Below, one piece after another: positions 14,549 to 22,867 of a stretch of 39,350 nucleotides of DNA. The translations under genes were made by a program, and so were the position numbers. Source of the stretch: Paenibacillus fonticola DSM 21315 (GTDB lineage Bacteria > Bacillota > Bacilli > Paenibacillales > Paenibacillaceae); NCBI RefSeq assembly GCF_000381905.1, contig NZ_KB907287.1:1-39350 (forward strand), read 5' to 3'. Each line of letters starts with the position of its first letter. Within the stretch, counting starts at the first letter, position 1. The notes below the pieces were generated by a model, which was not told the origin of the DNA, searched no databases, and saw only the letters and a list, made by a program, of their open reading frames with translations.

Positions 14549-16795
14549 ATGAACAGAGGCAGAATGTTCTACAAGGTGTTTATTCCTATTCTGGTGTTAG
14601 GCGTGGGGCTGGTAGTCACTTTTATTAGTTATATTTATTTTAGCACGACAAAATCCGTAATCGAAAGATTTTCTAACAGTAAACAAAGTTATATCACACA
14701 AATCAAAAATAATCTGGAACAAAAGATACAGACCATCGAATACGCCTTTAATACTTACAGTACCACAAGTTCATTTAAAGAGGTTGTAAGCAATCCGATT
14801 ACGGAAAAAGACTTTATTGCTTATCGGGATGTCAACTCTCAGCTTAATTATATCGCTTCAATGGGACTCGAGGGTGTGACCTATTCTCTAATCAGCCTGG
14901 AGCAACATTGGAAAATTTCTGACGGAACTTTGTCCAAATTGAGCGAGGAGCAGATCGAGGAATTGTACGATCAGTACATTGACAACCAGGAGAAGGGATT
15001 ATTTTGGATCAAGACGGATACAGGGATCCGCTTTGTGAACACGCTGCCCGTGTTTTCCAACAAGAAGCAGGGAATCGCCTTGTCGGACATTTCGCTGCGG
15101 GCGTTGAATGATACCGTTCGTTCAGACGACAACACGGCCGTCTTTATTTTGAACAAACAAGGCGAATTGATGTATGAAACGGTGCCAATGAATGAACTGC
15201 TGTCCGACCAGCAGCTTAATGAAATATCAGAAGAGATCAGCGCCCAGCATACGACTGGTATTCTGACATTAGGAAAGACAGCCGCCCATCACTCGACGCA
15301 AGTCATTTATGTGAAATCTGCCTACAACAATTGGACTTATTTGATCGTGCTCGATCAAGGCGAAATAGCGAGTGCCCTGAAAACGACCAAATTTGGGTTG
15401 ATCGCATTAGGGTTTACGCTGGCGCTGCTGATCGCGGTCGTAGCTTACGTTATTTCCATTTATTTCACGAAACCGATCCAACAAATCAAGCGGAGTTTGC
15501 CTAACGACTCAGAGTTTAACCCCAAAAATGAAATTGACTGGATTATTTATTCCATTGATACCATATTGGCCGAGAAGGAAAACCTGGAAGACTTGATGCA
15601 AGCTGAAATCCCTCAGCTGGAAACGCAGCTGATTTTGAATTTGTTCCGCAATCGGGTTTCCACAGAGGAATTATCGCGGAAAATGCCGCGTCTCGGATAT
15701 AAACAGTGGGACAATAACACCTATGTTACGATGCTGGTGCAATTAGACACTCTCGGGGGAAGGGACGCCTCCGATAAGGACGTTCTGCTGCTGGCGATTA
15801 ACAAAATCGTCGAAGAGATTATTCCGGAGCATCAGCGTATGCTTCCTATCATTCTAAACGATGGTACCCAAGCTACCATCTTGATGTTCAAAGGAAAAAG
15901 TGAGCAGGAAATCAAAAAGCAGGTGCTGGAAGATGCCACAAAGCTGATGAAAACCGTGCGGGAATATTTGAACCTATCGATCAGTGTAGGGATCAGTAGA
16001 ACTTATAGTTCTTTGCTGCAGAGCAAGGAAGCTTCTGAAATGAGCAAGCAAGCTTTGCACCATCGTCTAAATTTAGGCAAAGAATCGATCATTTTCTATG
16101 AAGACATCTCCATGGTTGTATCGGGGCCCGTACTGCTGTACTATCCGGTGGAATTGGAATCCGAGCTGTTCGATGCGATTCGCCTAGGCGATGAGGATAA
16201 GGTCTCCAGCGCCCTGTACCCGTTATTGGCTGAAATTATGAAGAAAAATAACAACTCGATGAACTTTGAAGTAGCCTTGGTACGGTTCGTCAACAATTTG
16301 ATCCAATTGGAACAATTACTAGGCATAGAAGTGCTGCTGACGCAAAACAATTATGCGTTGTATCATAAGCTGCTCGATATCCGCAATCCGGAAGAGATCG
16401 AACGCATGCTGGTGGAGCAAGTCATCCATCCGATGGTAAAATGCATGAAAGAGAAAACGAATCAACAATTCCGCTCTCTTTCCGAGAAAATAGCTGCCAT
16501 TGTCCGGGCAGAATTCGATCAGGAACTGACCTTGGAAATGATCGGAGAACGGCTTCATTATAACCCTAATTATTTAAGCAGCATTTTTAAGAAGGAATTT
16601 GGCATTCCTTTTAGCGAATACTTGGTCAGTTATCGGCTGGAGACGGGAAAGAAGTGGCTGACAGAAACGGATTTAACGATTAAGGAAATCGCCGAACGGC
16701 TGCAATATCAAAACCCGCAAAACTTTATCCGTTCGTTCCGGAAGAAGGAGCATATGACACCAGGAGCTTATCGGAAGATGAAACAGAGCAATTAA
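14549..16795 (+). CDS. Membrane-anchored AraC-type regulator (YesS-like)
   Basis: A 748-residue protein. TM1 is at about residues 8-32, an extracellular sensor region of about 245 residues follows, TM2 is at about 282-304, then a cytoplasmic linker region, and the AraC double HTH occupies the last 100 residues (TLEMIGERLHYNPNYLSSIF, then LTIKEIAERLQYQNPQNFIR). This is the architecture of Bacillus YesS, the activator of rhamnogalacturonan genes. It presumably senses an extracellular saccharide and drives the importer and pectinase genes downstream. AAAGGAG precedes the ATG. A terminator follows at 16861. Confidence 0.92.
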   Translation: MNRGRMFYKVFIPILVLGVGLVVTFISYIYFSTTKSVIERFSNSKQSYITQIKNNLEQKIQTIEYAFNTYSTTSSFKEVVSNPITEKDFIAYRDVNSQLNYIASMGLEGVTYSLISLEQHWKISDGTLSKLSEEQIEELYDQYIDNQEKGLFWIKTDTGIRFVNTLPVFSNKKQGIALSDISLRALNDTVRSDDNTAVFILNKQGELMYETVPMNELLSDQQLNEISEEISAQHTTGILTLGKTAAHHSTQVIYVKSAYNNWTYLIVLDQGEIASALKTTKFGLIALGFTLALLIAVVAYVISIYFTKPIQQIKRSLPNDSEFNPKNEIDWIIYSIDTILAEKENLEDLMQAEIPQLETQLILNLFRNRVSTEELSRKMPRLGYKQWDNNTYVTMLVQLDTLGGRDASDKDVLLLAINKIVEEIIPEHQRMLPIILNDGTQATILMFKGKSEQEIKKQVLEDATKLMKTVREYLNLSISVGISRTYSSLLQSKEASEMSKQALHHRLNLGKESIIFYEDISMVVSGPVLLYYPVELESELFDAIRLGDEDKVSSALYPLLAEIMKKNNNSMNFEVALVRFVNNLIQLEQLLGIEVLLTQNNYALYHKLLDIRNPEEIERMLVEQVIHPMVKCMKEKTNQQFRSLSEKIAAIVRAEFDQELTLEMIGERLHYNPNYLSSIFKKEFGIPFSEYLVSYRLETGKKWLTETDLTIKEIAERLQYQNPQNFIRSFRKKEHMTPGAYRKMKQSN

Positions 16796-16860
16796 AGAAC
16801 TCATAGCGATTATAGTCCAAGCAATACAGACGTAAAAACAGCTATAAAAAACAACCGTAG

Positions 16861-16893
16861 AAGGTCAGCCGAAAATTAGGCTGGCCTTTTTCG
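16861..16893 (+). terminator. Terminator after YesS-like gene
   Basis: AGGTCAGCC / GGCTGGCCT hairpin (with one G-T pair) around the loop GAAAATTA, followed by TTTTTC. Confidence 0.85.
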
Positions 16894-16923
16894 TGGCTTA
16901 CGATTAATAAATTCGTAACGACA

Positions 16924-16956
16924 AACGGCTGCCCCGTAATTTTGCAGGCAGCCGTT
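16924..16956 (-). terminator. Hairpin after the minus-strand permease gene
   Basis: Perfect 10-bp arms AACGGCTGCC (16924-16933) / GGCAGCCGTT (16947-16956), 27 bases after the permease stop. The minus-strand T-run is weak. Confidence 0.6.
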
Positions 16957-16982
16957 ATGAAGTATAGCTTTGCTAGCTGCAA

Positions 16983-17867
16983 TCAGCCTTTTACAGCGCC
17001 CAGCAAAGCCCCTTTAGTAAAGTGTTTTTGTACGAAAGGATAGGCGAGCAGCATCGGAACGGTCGCCACTACGATTACCGCCATCTTAATCGTCTGAGCA
17101 GGTGGAATCACATCCACAGAGGAGCTATCAGCCTGCATGCCGCTGGAGACGATAACGATTTGCCGCAGCAAAACCTGAATCGGCCACTTTGCTGAATCAT
17201 TAAGATAAAGGATGGCATTCATGTACGTATTCCAATAGGCCACGCCGTAAAACAATGAGATCGTTGCAATCGAGGGCAGTGCGAGCGGAAGCATGATTTT
17301 TATGAATACGCCAAAATCGTTGCTGCCGTCAATTTTAGCCGATTCCTCCAGGCTTTCAGGCAGAGCCTGAAAGAAGTTCCGCATAATGATCAGGTTGAAC
17401 GCATTAATGGCCACCGGAAGGATCAAGGACGAATACGAATCTATAATGCCTACACTTTTGACTACTAGAAATGTAGGGATCATTCCACCGCTGAACAACA
17501 TCGAGAAAACGACGATAAAGTTGATGATATTTCGCTGTGGGAGATACCTTCTGGATAATCCATAAGCCATCGTAGCTGTAAATATCATGCTTATCAGCGT
17601 TCCCGCCAAGGTCACGCCAACTGAAACAGCCAGTCCCTTAAAAATCGTTGGAGTCGATAAAATATAACGATAAGCGTCTAAGGAGAAGGTTGTCGGAAAC
17701 AAGACGAATTTTTTTGACATCACTTCTTGCGTAGTAGCAAAAGAGCTGGCGATGATGTTAATGAAAGGAAAGAGACAAATAATAGCAAGCAGTGCAAGCA
17801 ATGAGTTATTAACGATCGTAAAGATGCGGCTGCCGATGGGCTCTTTTTTTCTTGCTTTCTGTATCAT
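16983..17867 (-). CDS. Carbohydrate ABC transporter permease, LplC/YtcP type
   Basis: A 294-residue inner-membrane permease of the CUT1 class with six predicted helices. The cytoplasmic EAA loop reads LEESAKIDGSNDFGVFIKIM, the contact site for the ATPase. AGGAGG lies before ATG 17867. It should pair with the LplB-type permease at 18154 and the lipoprotein at 19157 to import pectin-derived oligosaccharides, probably rhamnogalacturonan or oligogalacturonide fragments. Unusually it is on the opposite strand to its partners; the two genes diverge across 286 bases bearing mirror-image 15-bp boxes. No ATPase gene is nearby, as is normal for systems that share an MsmX-type ATPase. Confidence 0.93.
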   Translation of the reverse strand: MIQKARKKEPIGSRIFTIVNNSLLALLAIICLFPFINIIASSFATTQEVMSKKFVLFPTTFSLDAYRYILSTPTIFKGLAVSVGVTLAGTLISMIFTATMAYGLSRRYLPQRNIINFIVVFSMLFSGGMIPTFLVVKSVGIIDSYSSLILPVAINAFNLIIMRNFFQALPESLEESAKIDGSNDFGVFIKIMLPLALPSIATISLFYGVAYWNTYMNAILYLNDSAKWPIQVLLRQIVIVSSGMQADSSSVDVIPPAQTIKMAVIVVATVPMLLAYPFVQKHFTKGALLGAVKG

Positions 17868-17918
17868 GTGTTATCCTCCTCGTAATCGGTTACATTTAAA
17901 CTTTATCAAGGGTGGGGG

Positions 17919-17933
17919 ATTACGTATATAATC
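17919..17933 (-). promoter_or_regulatory. 15-bp box upstream of LplC-type gene
   Basis: Read on the minus strand this is GATTATATACGTAAT, identical to 18084-18098 on the plus strand. It lies about 52-66 bases before the ATG at 17867. Confidence 0.55.
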
Positions 17934-18083
17934 CGATCATGAGTTGTTGAGGGAAGATGAAATAATGGAGTAAAACGAGCTCGAAATAGCGGGGTATCAT
18001 TTTGTTGTAAAATAATCATGAGAAGTTACGAAGCACTCAGGAAGCCTGTCGCTGCGCGGTTTTAAACGGACAGGTCATATAAT

Positions 18084-18098
18084 GATTATATACGTAAT
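18084..18098 (+). promoter_or_regulatory. 15-bp box upstream of LplB-type gene
   Basis: GATTATATACGTAAT, about 56-70 bases before the GTG start at 18154, with TATAAT just upstream (18078-18083). It is the mirror of the box at 17919-17933. Confidence 0.55.
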
Positions 18099-18153
18099 TT
18101 GGATATTTCCTTAATATGAAAGCGTAATCAGCAACGATAAAGGAGGCAAAGAT

Positions 18154-19113
18154 GTGAAAGGTTCAACCACCATTGCACCGAACAACATGAGCATTACGAA
18201 GGTGAAGAAACGATCCTTCCTTTTTAACTTAAAAAAGTACAAGCTGCTATACTTAATGATTTTCCCTGGATTGATTTATTTTATTGTGTTCAAGTATTTC
18301 CCGATGGGCGGGCTGGTCATTGCATTTCAAGACTATCAGCCGTTTCTGGGAATTACAGGCAGCCCCTGGGTAGGATTCAAGCATTTTATCCGTTTATTCA
18401 CGGAACCCACCTTTTTTATGTTATTACGCAACACATTGATTCTGTTTGCACTGAATATTGTCATATTTTTCCCAATGCCTATTATTTTGGCGTTAATGCT
18501 GAATGAGGTCAGAAACAAGTATTTTAAAAATGCCGTACAAACGATTATTTACATTCCGCACTTTATGTCTTGGGTTATTATTGTATCTATTACCTATGTG
18601 TTCTTAACTTTGGACGGCGGGATTATCAATGAATTCATCGTAAGTCTGGGCGGCAAAAAAATAAGCTTCCTTACTTCCCCGGAATGGCTGAGAACGATTT
18701 ATATCGGCCAAATCATATGGAAAGAGCTAGGGTGGTCAACCATCATCTACTTGGCTGCTATTACGGTAGTCGACCCGCAGCTGTATGAAGCAGCAGAGAT
18801 GGATGGAGCGGCAAGATTAAGAAAAACGTGGCATATTACACTGCCGGCGATACGTCCAGTCATTATTACATTGCTCATATTGAAAATAGGAAGCACGCTG
18901 GATCTCGGATTCGAGCATATGTATTTGCTGCTCAACTCCTTAAACCGTGAAGTCGCTGAAATATTTGATACTTATATTTACACCGCAGGTTTGAAGAATG
19001 GGCAATTAAGCTTCAGTACAACAGTAGGGCTGTTCAAAGGTGTGGTTGGTTTAGTCTTAGTCATGGCCTCGAATAAGCTGGCGAAAAAGATGGGCGAAGA
19101 CGGCGTGTACTAA
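18154..19113 (+). CDS. Carbohydrate ABC transporter permease, LplB type
   Basis: A 319-residue permease. It has an N-terminal basic cytoplasmic segment, the LplB-like start YKLLYLMIFPGLIYFIVFKY, six helices, and the EAA loop YEAAEMDGAARLRKTWHITL. GTG 18154 is used, with AAAGGAGG 11 bases upstream. It lies 43 bases before the solute-binding lipoprotein gene and is probably cotranscribed with it and with the pectinase genes to 24235. Its partner permease is encoded on the other strand at 16983-17867. Substrate is inferred from context to be pectic oligosaccharide. Confidence 0.94.
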   Translation: MKGSTTIAPNNMSITKVKKRSFLFNLKKYKLLYLMIFPGLIYFIVFKYFPMGGLVIAFQDYQPFLGITGSPWVGFKHFIRLFTEPTFFMLLRNTLILFALNIVIFFPMPIILALMLNEVRNKYFKNAVQTIIYIPHFMSWVIIVSITYVFLTLDGGIINEFIVSLGGKKISFLTSPEWLRTIYIGQIIWKELGWSTIIYLAAITVVDPQLYEAAEMDGAARLRKTWHITLPAIRPVIITLLILKIGSTLDLGFEHMYLLLNSLNREVAEIFDTYIYTAGLKNGQLSFSTTVGLFKGVVGLVLVMASNKLAKKMGEDGVY

Positions 19114-19156
19114 GTTAAACAATATATAGAACATTTAAAAAGAGGGAGCAAAAAAG

Positions 19157-20695
19157 ATGAAAAAGAGACTAATTAGTAGTGTCGTTATCGTGGCCTTAAT
19201 GAGTTCTATATTAGGTGCATGCGGGGGCAAGGAAAGCGCGAATAGCGGGAGTGCGGGCAAAGCTGGCAGCAAGAGCACCAATGCCAGCCAAGAGTACGAT
19301 CCGAATTCCCATCTTGAATTTACCTGGTTGAATATTTTGCACACGCCTTCTCCTCCGACAAATACGATTAAGAGCAAGATTGAAGAATATACGAACACAA
19401 AAATTACGTTCAATTGGGTTCCTGACGCATCCAAAGAGGAGCGGATCACGACGGCGCTTGCATCGGGAGAACTGGCAGACATCGTTACACTGACGATGAT
19501 GACGAACTCGACTGTGCGCAGTTCCTTGAAATCCGGCTTGTTCTGGGATGTAGGACCATACCTGGACGACTATCCTAATCTAAAAAATATTAAGCCGGAA
19601 GTCAGAGAGGCTGCTTCCATTGAGGGCGTACTTTATGGGGTGCCATTCCAGAAAAACCTGGCGCGCGGAGGTTTGATTCTGCGCAAGGATTGGCTCGACA
19701 ACTTAGGGCTTGAGGTGCCGACTACTTTGGACGAGCTTTATGAAATAGCGCGCGCGTTCACCGAGGACGATCCGGATGGAAACGGCAAGCATGATACAAT
19801 CGGTTTCGCGGATAGAAGCGAGTTAAGATACAGCAGCTTTAAAACGTTAAGCTCCTACTTCGGCACGCCGAATGGCTGGAAAGTAGACGAGGATGGAAAG
19901 TTTACGCCTGAATTTGATACGCCGGAATATTTGGAAACATTGAAGTACTCTAGAAAGTTATATGAAAACGGTTATTTAGCGCAAGATTTTGCGGTTACGG
20001 CTAAAAAAGACCAGCAGCAGCAAATAGCTCAAGGTAAAGCAGGAATTTATACGGGAATGGTTGATATTGGCAGTTTGAGAAACTTGGCAGAAGGATTACA
20101 GAGCGAATTAGAATTAGTTCCTGTCAATAAAATTTCCAACGGTGACGGGGTGTACCGCATCTGGTCAGAAGGAAGCGGAGTCGGCGGCCTGCTGGCGTTC
20201 CCGAAATCAGAAGTAAAAACGGAAGCCCATCTGAAAAGATTGCTGCAGTTCGTGGATAACTTAATCGATGAAGAAGTATATATGTTAATGACAGGCGGCA
20301 TCGAAGGCGTTCACTATGAGTTTGATGAGAACGGAGCCTATAAAGTCATTGATTCGGAATTGTGGCAGGCTGATGCACAGCCGTTCTCCAGCAGCAGACC
20401 AAGCGAAGTGACCTATACTTTAAAAGATGCCAATCCGGAGAAACAGCTGGCCAATGAATTGATCCGGGAAAATGATCAATTTGCCGTGTTTGATCCGACC
20501 GTTCCACTGGATTCAGCAACAGCCAATGAGCAAGGTACCGAATTGGAAAAACTTATTACGGATGCCACCTTCAAGTTCATCATGGGCCAAGGCGATGAAG
20601 AAGACTTCAAAAAAGCCGTGGAAACTTGGAAAAAATCCGGCGGATCAAAAATCATCAGCGAATATGAAGAAGCTTATCAAAAAACGAAAAAATAA
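19157..20695 (+). CDS. Extracellular solute-binding lipoprotein (LplA type)
   Basis: A 512-residue lipoprotein. The signal peptide MKKRLISSVVIVALMSSI runs into the lipobox LGAC, with Cys22 lipidated; a Gly/Ser/Asn-rich linker follows and then a two-lobed binding domain (LRKDWLDNLGLEVPTTLDEL and ARAFTEDDPDGNGKHDTIGF are typical LplA-family blocks). It captures oligosaccharides outside the membrane and delivers them to the two permeases. GAGGGAG precedes the ATG. The protein is the only clearly exported, membrane-attached product of the locus besides the transporter and sensor. A UUCG hairpin follows. Confidence 0.94.
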   Translation: MKKRLISSVVIVALMSSILGACGGKESANSGSAGKAGSKSTNASQEYDPNSHLEFTWLNILHTPSPPTNTIKSKIEEYTNTKITFNWVPDASKEERITTALASGELADIVTLTMMTNSTVRSSLKSGLFWDVGPYLDDYPNLKNIKPEVREAASIEGVLYGVPFQKNLARGGLILRKDWLDNLGLEVPTTLDELYEIARAFTEDDPDGNGKHDTIGFADRSELRYSSFKTLSSYFGTPNGWKVDEDGKFTPEFDTPEYLETLKYSRKLYENGYLAQDFAVTAKKDQQQQIAQGKAGIYTGMVDIGSLRNLAEGLQSELELVPVNKISNGDGVYRIWSEGSGVGGLLAFPKSEVKTEAHLKRLLQFVDNLIDEEVYMLMTGGIEGVHYEFDENGAYKVIDSELWQADAQPFSSSRPSEVTYTLKDANPEKQLANELIRENDQFAVFDPTVPLDSATANEQGTELEKLITDATFKFIMGQGDEEDFKKAVETWKKSGGSKIISEYEEAYQKTKK

Positions 20696-20711
20696 GGCAT
20701 CTATTTTAGTT

Positions 20712-20738
20712 GATCCCACCTTCGGGTGGGGTCACTTT
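20712..20738 (+). terminator. UUCG-tetraloop hairpin after the binding protein gene
   Basis: GATCCCACC-TTCG-GGTGGGGTC (20712-20733), nine pairs including one T-G, then ACTTTTAA. A weak T-run suggests partial termination or 3'-end stabilisation, which would set a high ratio of binding protein to downstream enzymes. Confidence 0.7.
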
Positions 20739-20778
20739 TAACTCCGAAAATGAAAATCATTTGCTTAAAGGTGAGCCT

Positions 20779-21720
20779 ATGATAACAACTATAAGGGTAA
20801 GTCAAGACGGGCAAGGCGATTTTAATACGATCCAAGCAGCGATAAATAGCATTCCGGCACAGATGCCGCATGAAACCTGCATTACGATTCAATCCGGAGT
20901 GTACAAAGAGAAGCTTGAGATCAACAAGCCCCATCTCCATTTGCGCGGAGTGGGAGACGTAAGCATTGTTTATGACGACTTTGCGAAGAAACCCGGCGCA
21001 TCCGGTCAACCGATAGGTACATTTGCATCAAGCAGTACCTATATCACGGCTGGAAACATTAAAATTGACAACATTACTTTTGAAAACCCGGCGGGCGACG
21101 GTGACGTTGTTGGTCAAGCGGTAGCATTGTATGTCGATGCGGATCAGGTTGCCTTCAGAAATTGCCGCTTTATTGCAGCCCAGGATACGCTGTATTTGGG
21201 AAGGCCGAAAGAACAATTCACGAATCAGAGCGGCCGGAACTATTTTGAAAATTGCCGGATTGTCGGTGACATTGATTTTATTTTTGGATCAGCGACCGCT
21301 TATTTTCATCAATGTGAAATCGTGAGTTTGAACCGGAACAAGGCGATAAATGGATACATTACCGCTGCGGCGACTCCAATCGATAAGGAGTACGGCTTTA
21401 TTTTTAACCAGTGCAAATTGTTGAGTGATGCGGATGAGCACACGGTTTATTTGGGCAGACCCTGGCGAGATTATGCGAAAACAGTATTTATTGATTGCTG
21501 GATGGATCGGCATGTGCATCCGGAAGGCTGGCATGATTGGGAGAAAGTCTGCGTAAATACAACGGTTTATTATGGAGAGTACGGTTCGGTGGGACCAGGA
21601 TCAAACGTAAGCGGGCGTGTGCCCTGGGCCAAACAGCTAGAAGAAGAGGATTTGACCAAATTCACCCTGAGCCATTGCTTTGGAGGAGATATCTCCTGGA
21701 CTCGTTGGAGGGATAAATAG
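20779..21720 (+). CDS. Pectinesterase (pectin methylesterase, CE8), cytoplasmic
   Basis: A 313-residue right-handed beta-helix enzyme that removes methyl esters from homogalacturonan fragments. Family motifs in order are GDFNTIQAAINSIP, the catalytic block RFIAAQDTLYLGRP (Gln, Asp), the second Asp block IVGDIDFIFGSATA, and YLGRPWRDYAKTVF with the substrate Arg. ATG 20779 has AAAGGTGAG upstream; an earlier in-frame ATG at 20710 would span the terminator hairpin. No signal peptide, unlike secreted pectinases, so it acts on imported oligomers. It is followed directly by the GH105 and GH28 genes. Confidence 0.93.
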   Translation: MITTIRVSQDGQGDFNTIQAAINSIPAQMPHETCITIQSGVYKEKLEINKPHLHLRGVGDVSIVYDDFAKKPGASGQPIGTFASSSTYITAGNIKIDNITFENPAGDGDVVGQAVALYVDADQVAFRNCRFIAAQDTLYLGRPKEQFTNQSGRNYFENCRIVGDIDFIFGSATAYFHQCEIVSLNRNKAINGYITAAATPIDKEYGFIFNQCKLLSDADEHTVYLGRPWRDYAKTVFIDCWMDRHVHPEGWHDWEKVCVNTTVYYGEYGSVGPGSNVSGRVPWAKQLEEEDLTKFTLSHCFGGDISWTRWRDK

Positions 21721-21735
21721 ATGGAGGGGAAACTT

Positions 21736-22851
21736 GTGGACAAAGGATGGGCAATAAAAACAGCGGATTCGATCATGGCACGTACACCGAGGCTGTATGA
21801 GAATAAAGTCTATCATGGAAAATGGTCTTATGATTACGGCGTAGTGTTAAAAGGATTTCAACTGTTGTGGCAGCAAACTGGAAACCGTCAATATTTTCAA
21901 TTTATTAAAGACAATATGGATTATTTTGTCCAGGAAGACGGCGGTATTCGCAACTATCATCTGGAAGAGTACAACATCGATCATATTAACAACGGCAAAT
22001 TGTTATTTCTGTTATACAAGGAAACCGGGGAAGAGAAATACAAACAGGCTGCGGCCTTATTAAGGAAGCAGCTTGAAACCCACCCGCGAACGTCGGAAGG
22101 GGCATTTTGGCACAAAAAGATTTATCCTTATCAAATTTGGCTGGACGGTCTCTATATGGGGGCGCCGTTTTATTTGGAATATATGCTCACCTTTGGCGGA
22201 GAGGATCAAGATATCAGCGATGTAACGAAGCAATTTATAATCTGTGAGAAGCATACGAAGGATCCCAATACGGGGTTGTTGTTTCATGCTTGGGATGAAA
22301 AGCGCGTGCAGCCATGGTGCGATCCTGAGACCGGTTTATCCGCCAACTTCTGGGGGCGTTCCCTTGGCTGGTACCTGATGGCACTGGTCGATGTATTAGA
22401 GCTGCTGCCAGCAGAGCATCGGGATTATAAGGAATTGGTACGTATTTTGAACGATACCTTAACCGCATTGAGGAAGTATCAGGATGCAGAGACGGGAGTC
22501 TGGTATCAGGTTGTAAATTTGGCAGAGCGCAAGGGCAATTATTTAGAAGCTTCCGCTTCTAGCATGATCACTTATGCGATGGCCAAAGGGATCAGACTGG
22601 GCGTATTGGATTCCAGCTGGAGGCAGGCGCTCGATTTTGCATTCTCCGGGCTGATCGCGGAATTTGTACTTGAAACGAAAGAGGGCTGGGTCAATTTAAA
22701 CAAAAATTGTCAAGTCGCCGGCCTAGGCGGAGCTGATCAGCGGGATGGAACCTATGCGTATTATATCAGCGAACCGATCATCACCAATGATCTAAAGGGA
22801 GTAGGCGCATTTTTGCAAGCTTGCAGCGAATACGAACAATTAAGCTATTAA
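21736..22851 (+). CDS. GH105 unsaturated rhamnogalacturonyl hydrolase (YteR/YesR-like)
   Basis: A 371-residue (alpha/alpha)6-barrel enzyme that hydrates and cleaves the unsaturated galacturonyl residue left by pectate or rhamnogalacturonan lyases. The catalytic Asp (about residue 137) lies in YPYQIWLDGLYMGAPFYLEY. The NFWGRSLGWYLMALVDVLEL block is also diagnostic. The likely start is GTG 21736, because GGAGGGG (21723-21729) lies seven bases upstream; ATG 21721, adjacent to the pectinesterase stop, would overlap that site. Cytoplasmic. Its presence implies that lyases encoded elsewhere make the imported fragments. Confidence 0.92.
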   Translation: MDKGWAIKTADSIMARTPRLYENKVYHGKWSYDYGVVLKGFQLLWQQTGNRQYFQFIKDNMDYFVQEDGGIRNYHLEEYNIDHINNGKLLFLLYKETGEEKYKQAAALLRKQLETHPRTSEGAFWHKKIYPYQIWLDGLYMGAPFYLEYMLTFGGEDQDISDVTKQFIICEKHTKDPNTGLLFHAWDEKRVQPWCDPETGLSANFWGRSLGWYLMALVDVLELLPAEHRDYKELVRILNDTLTALRKYQDAETGVWYQVVNLAERKGNYLEASASSMITYAMAKGIRLGVLDSSWRQALDFAFSGLIAEFVLETKEGWVNLNKNCQVAGLGGADQRDGTYAYYISEPIITNDLKGVGAFLQACSEYEQLSY

Positions 22852-22867
22852 GCGGGGGAGCATGGAA

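Noticed and set aside
18045..18074. CCTGTC/GACAGG inverted repeat considered as a riboswitch or attenuator
   Set aside because: Only six pairs, with no T-run and no conserved aptamer pattern.
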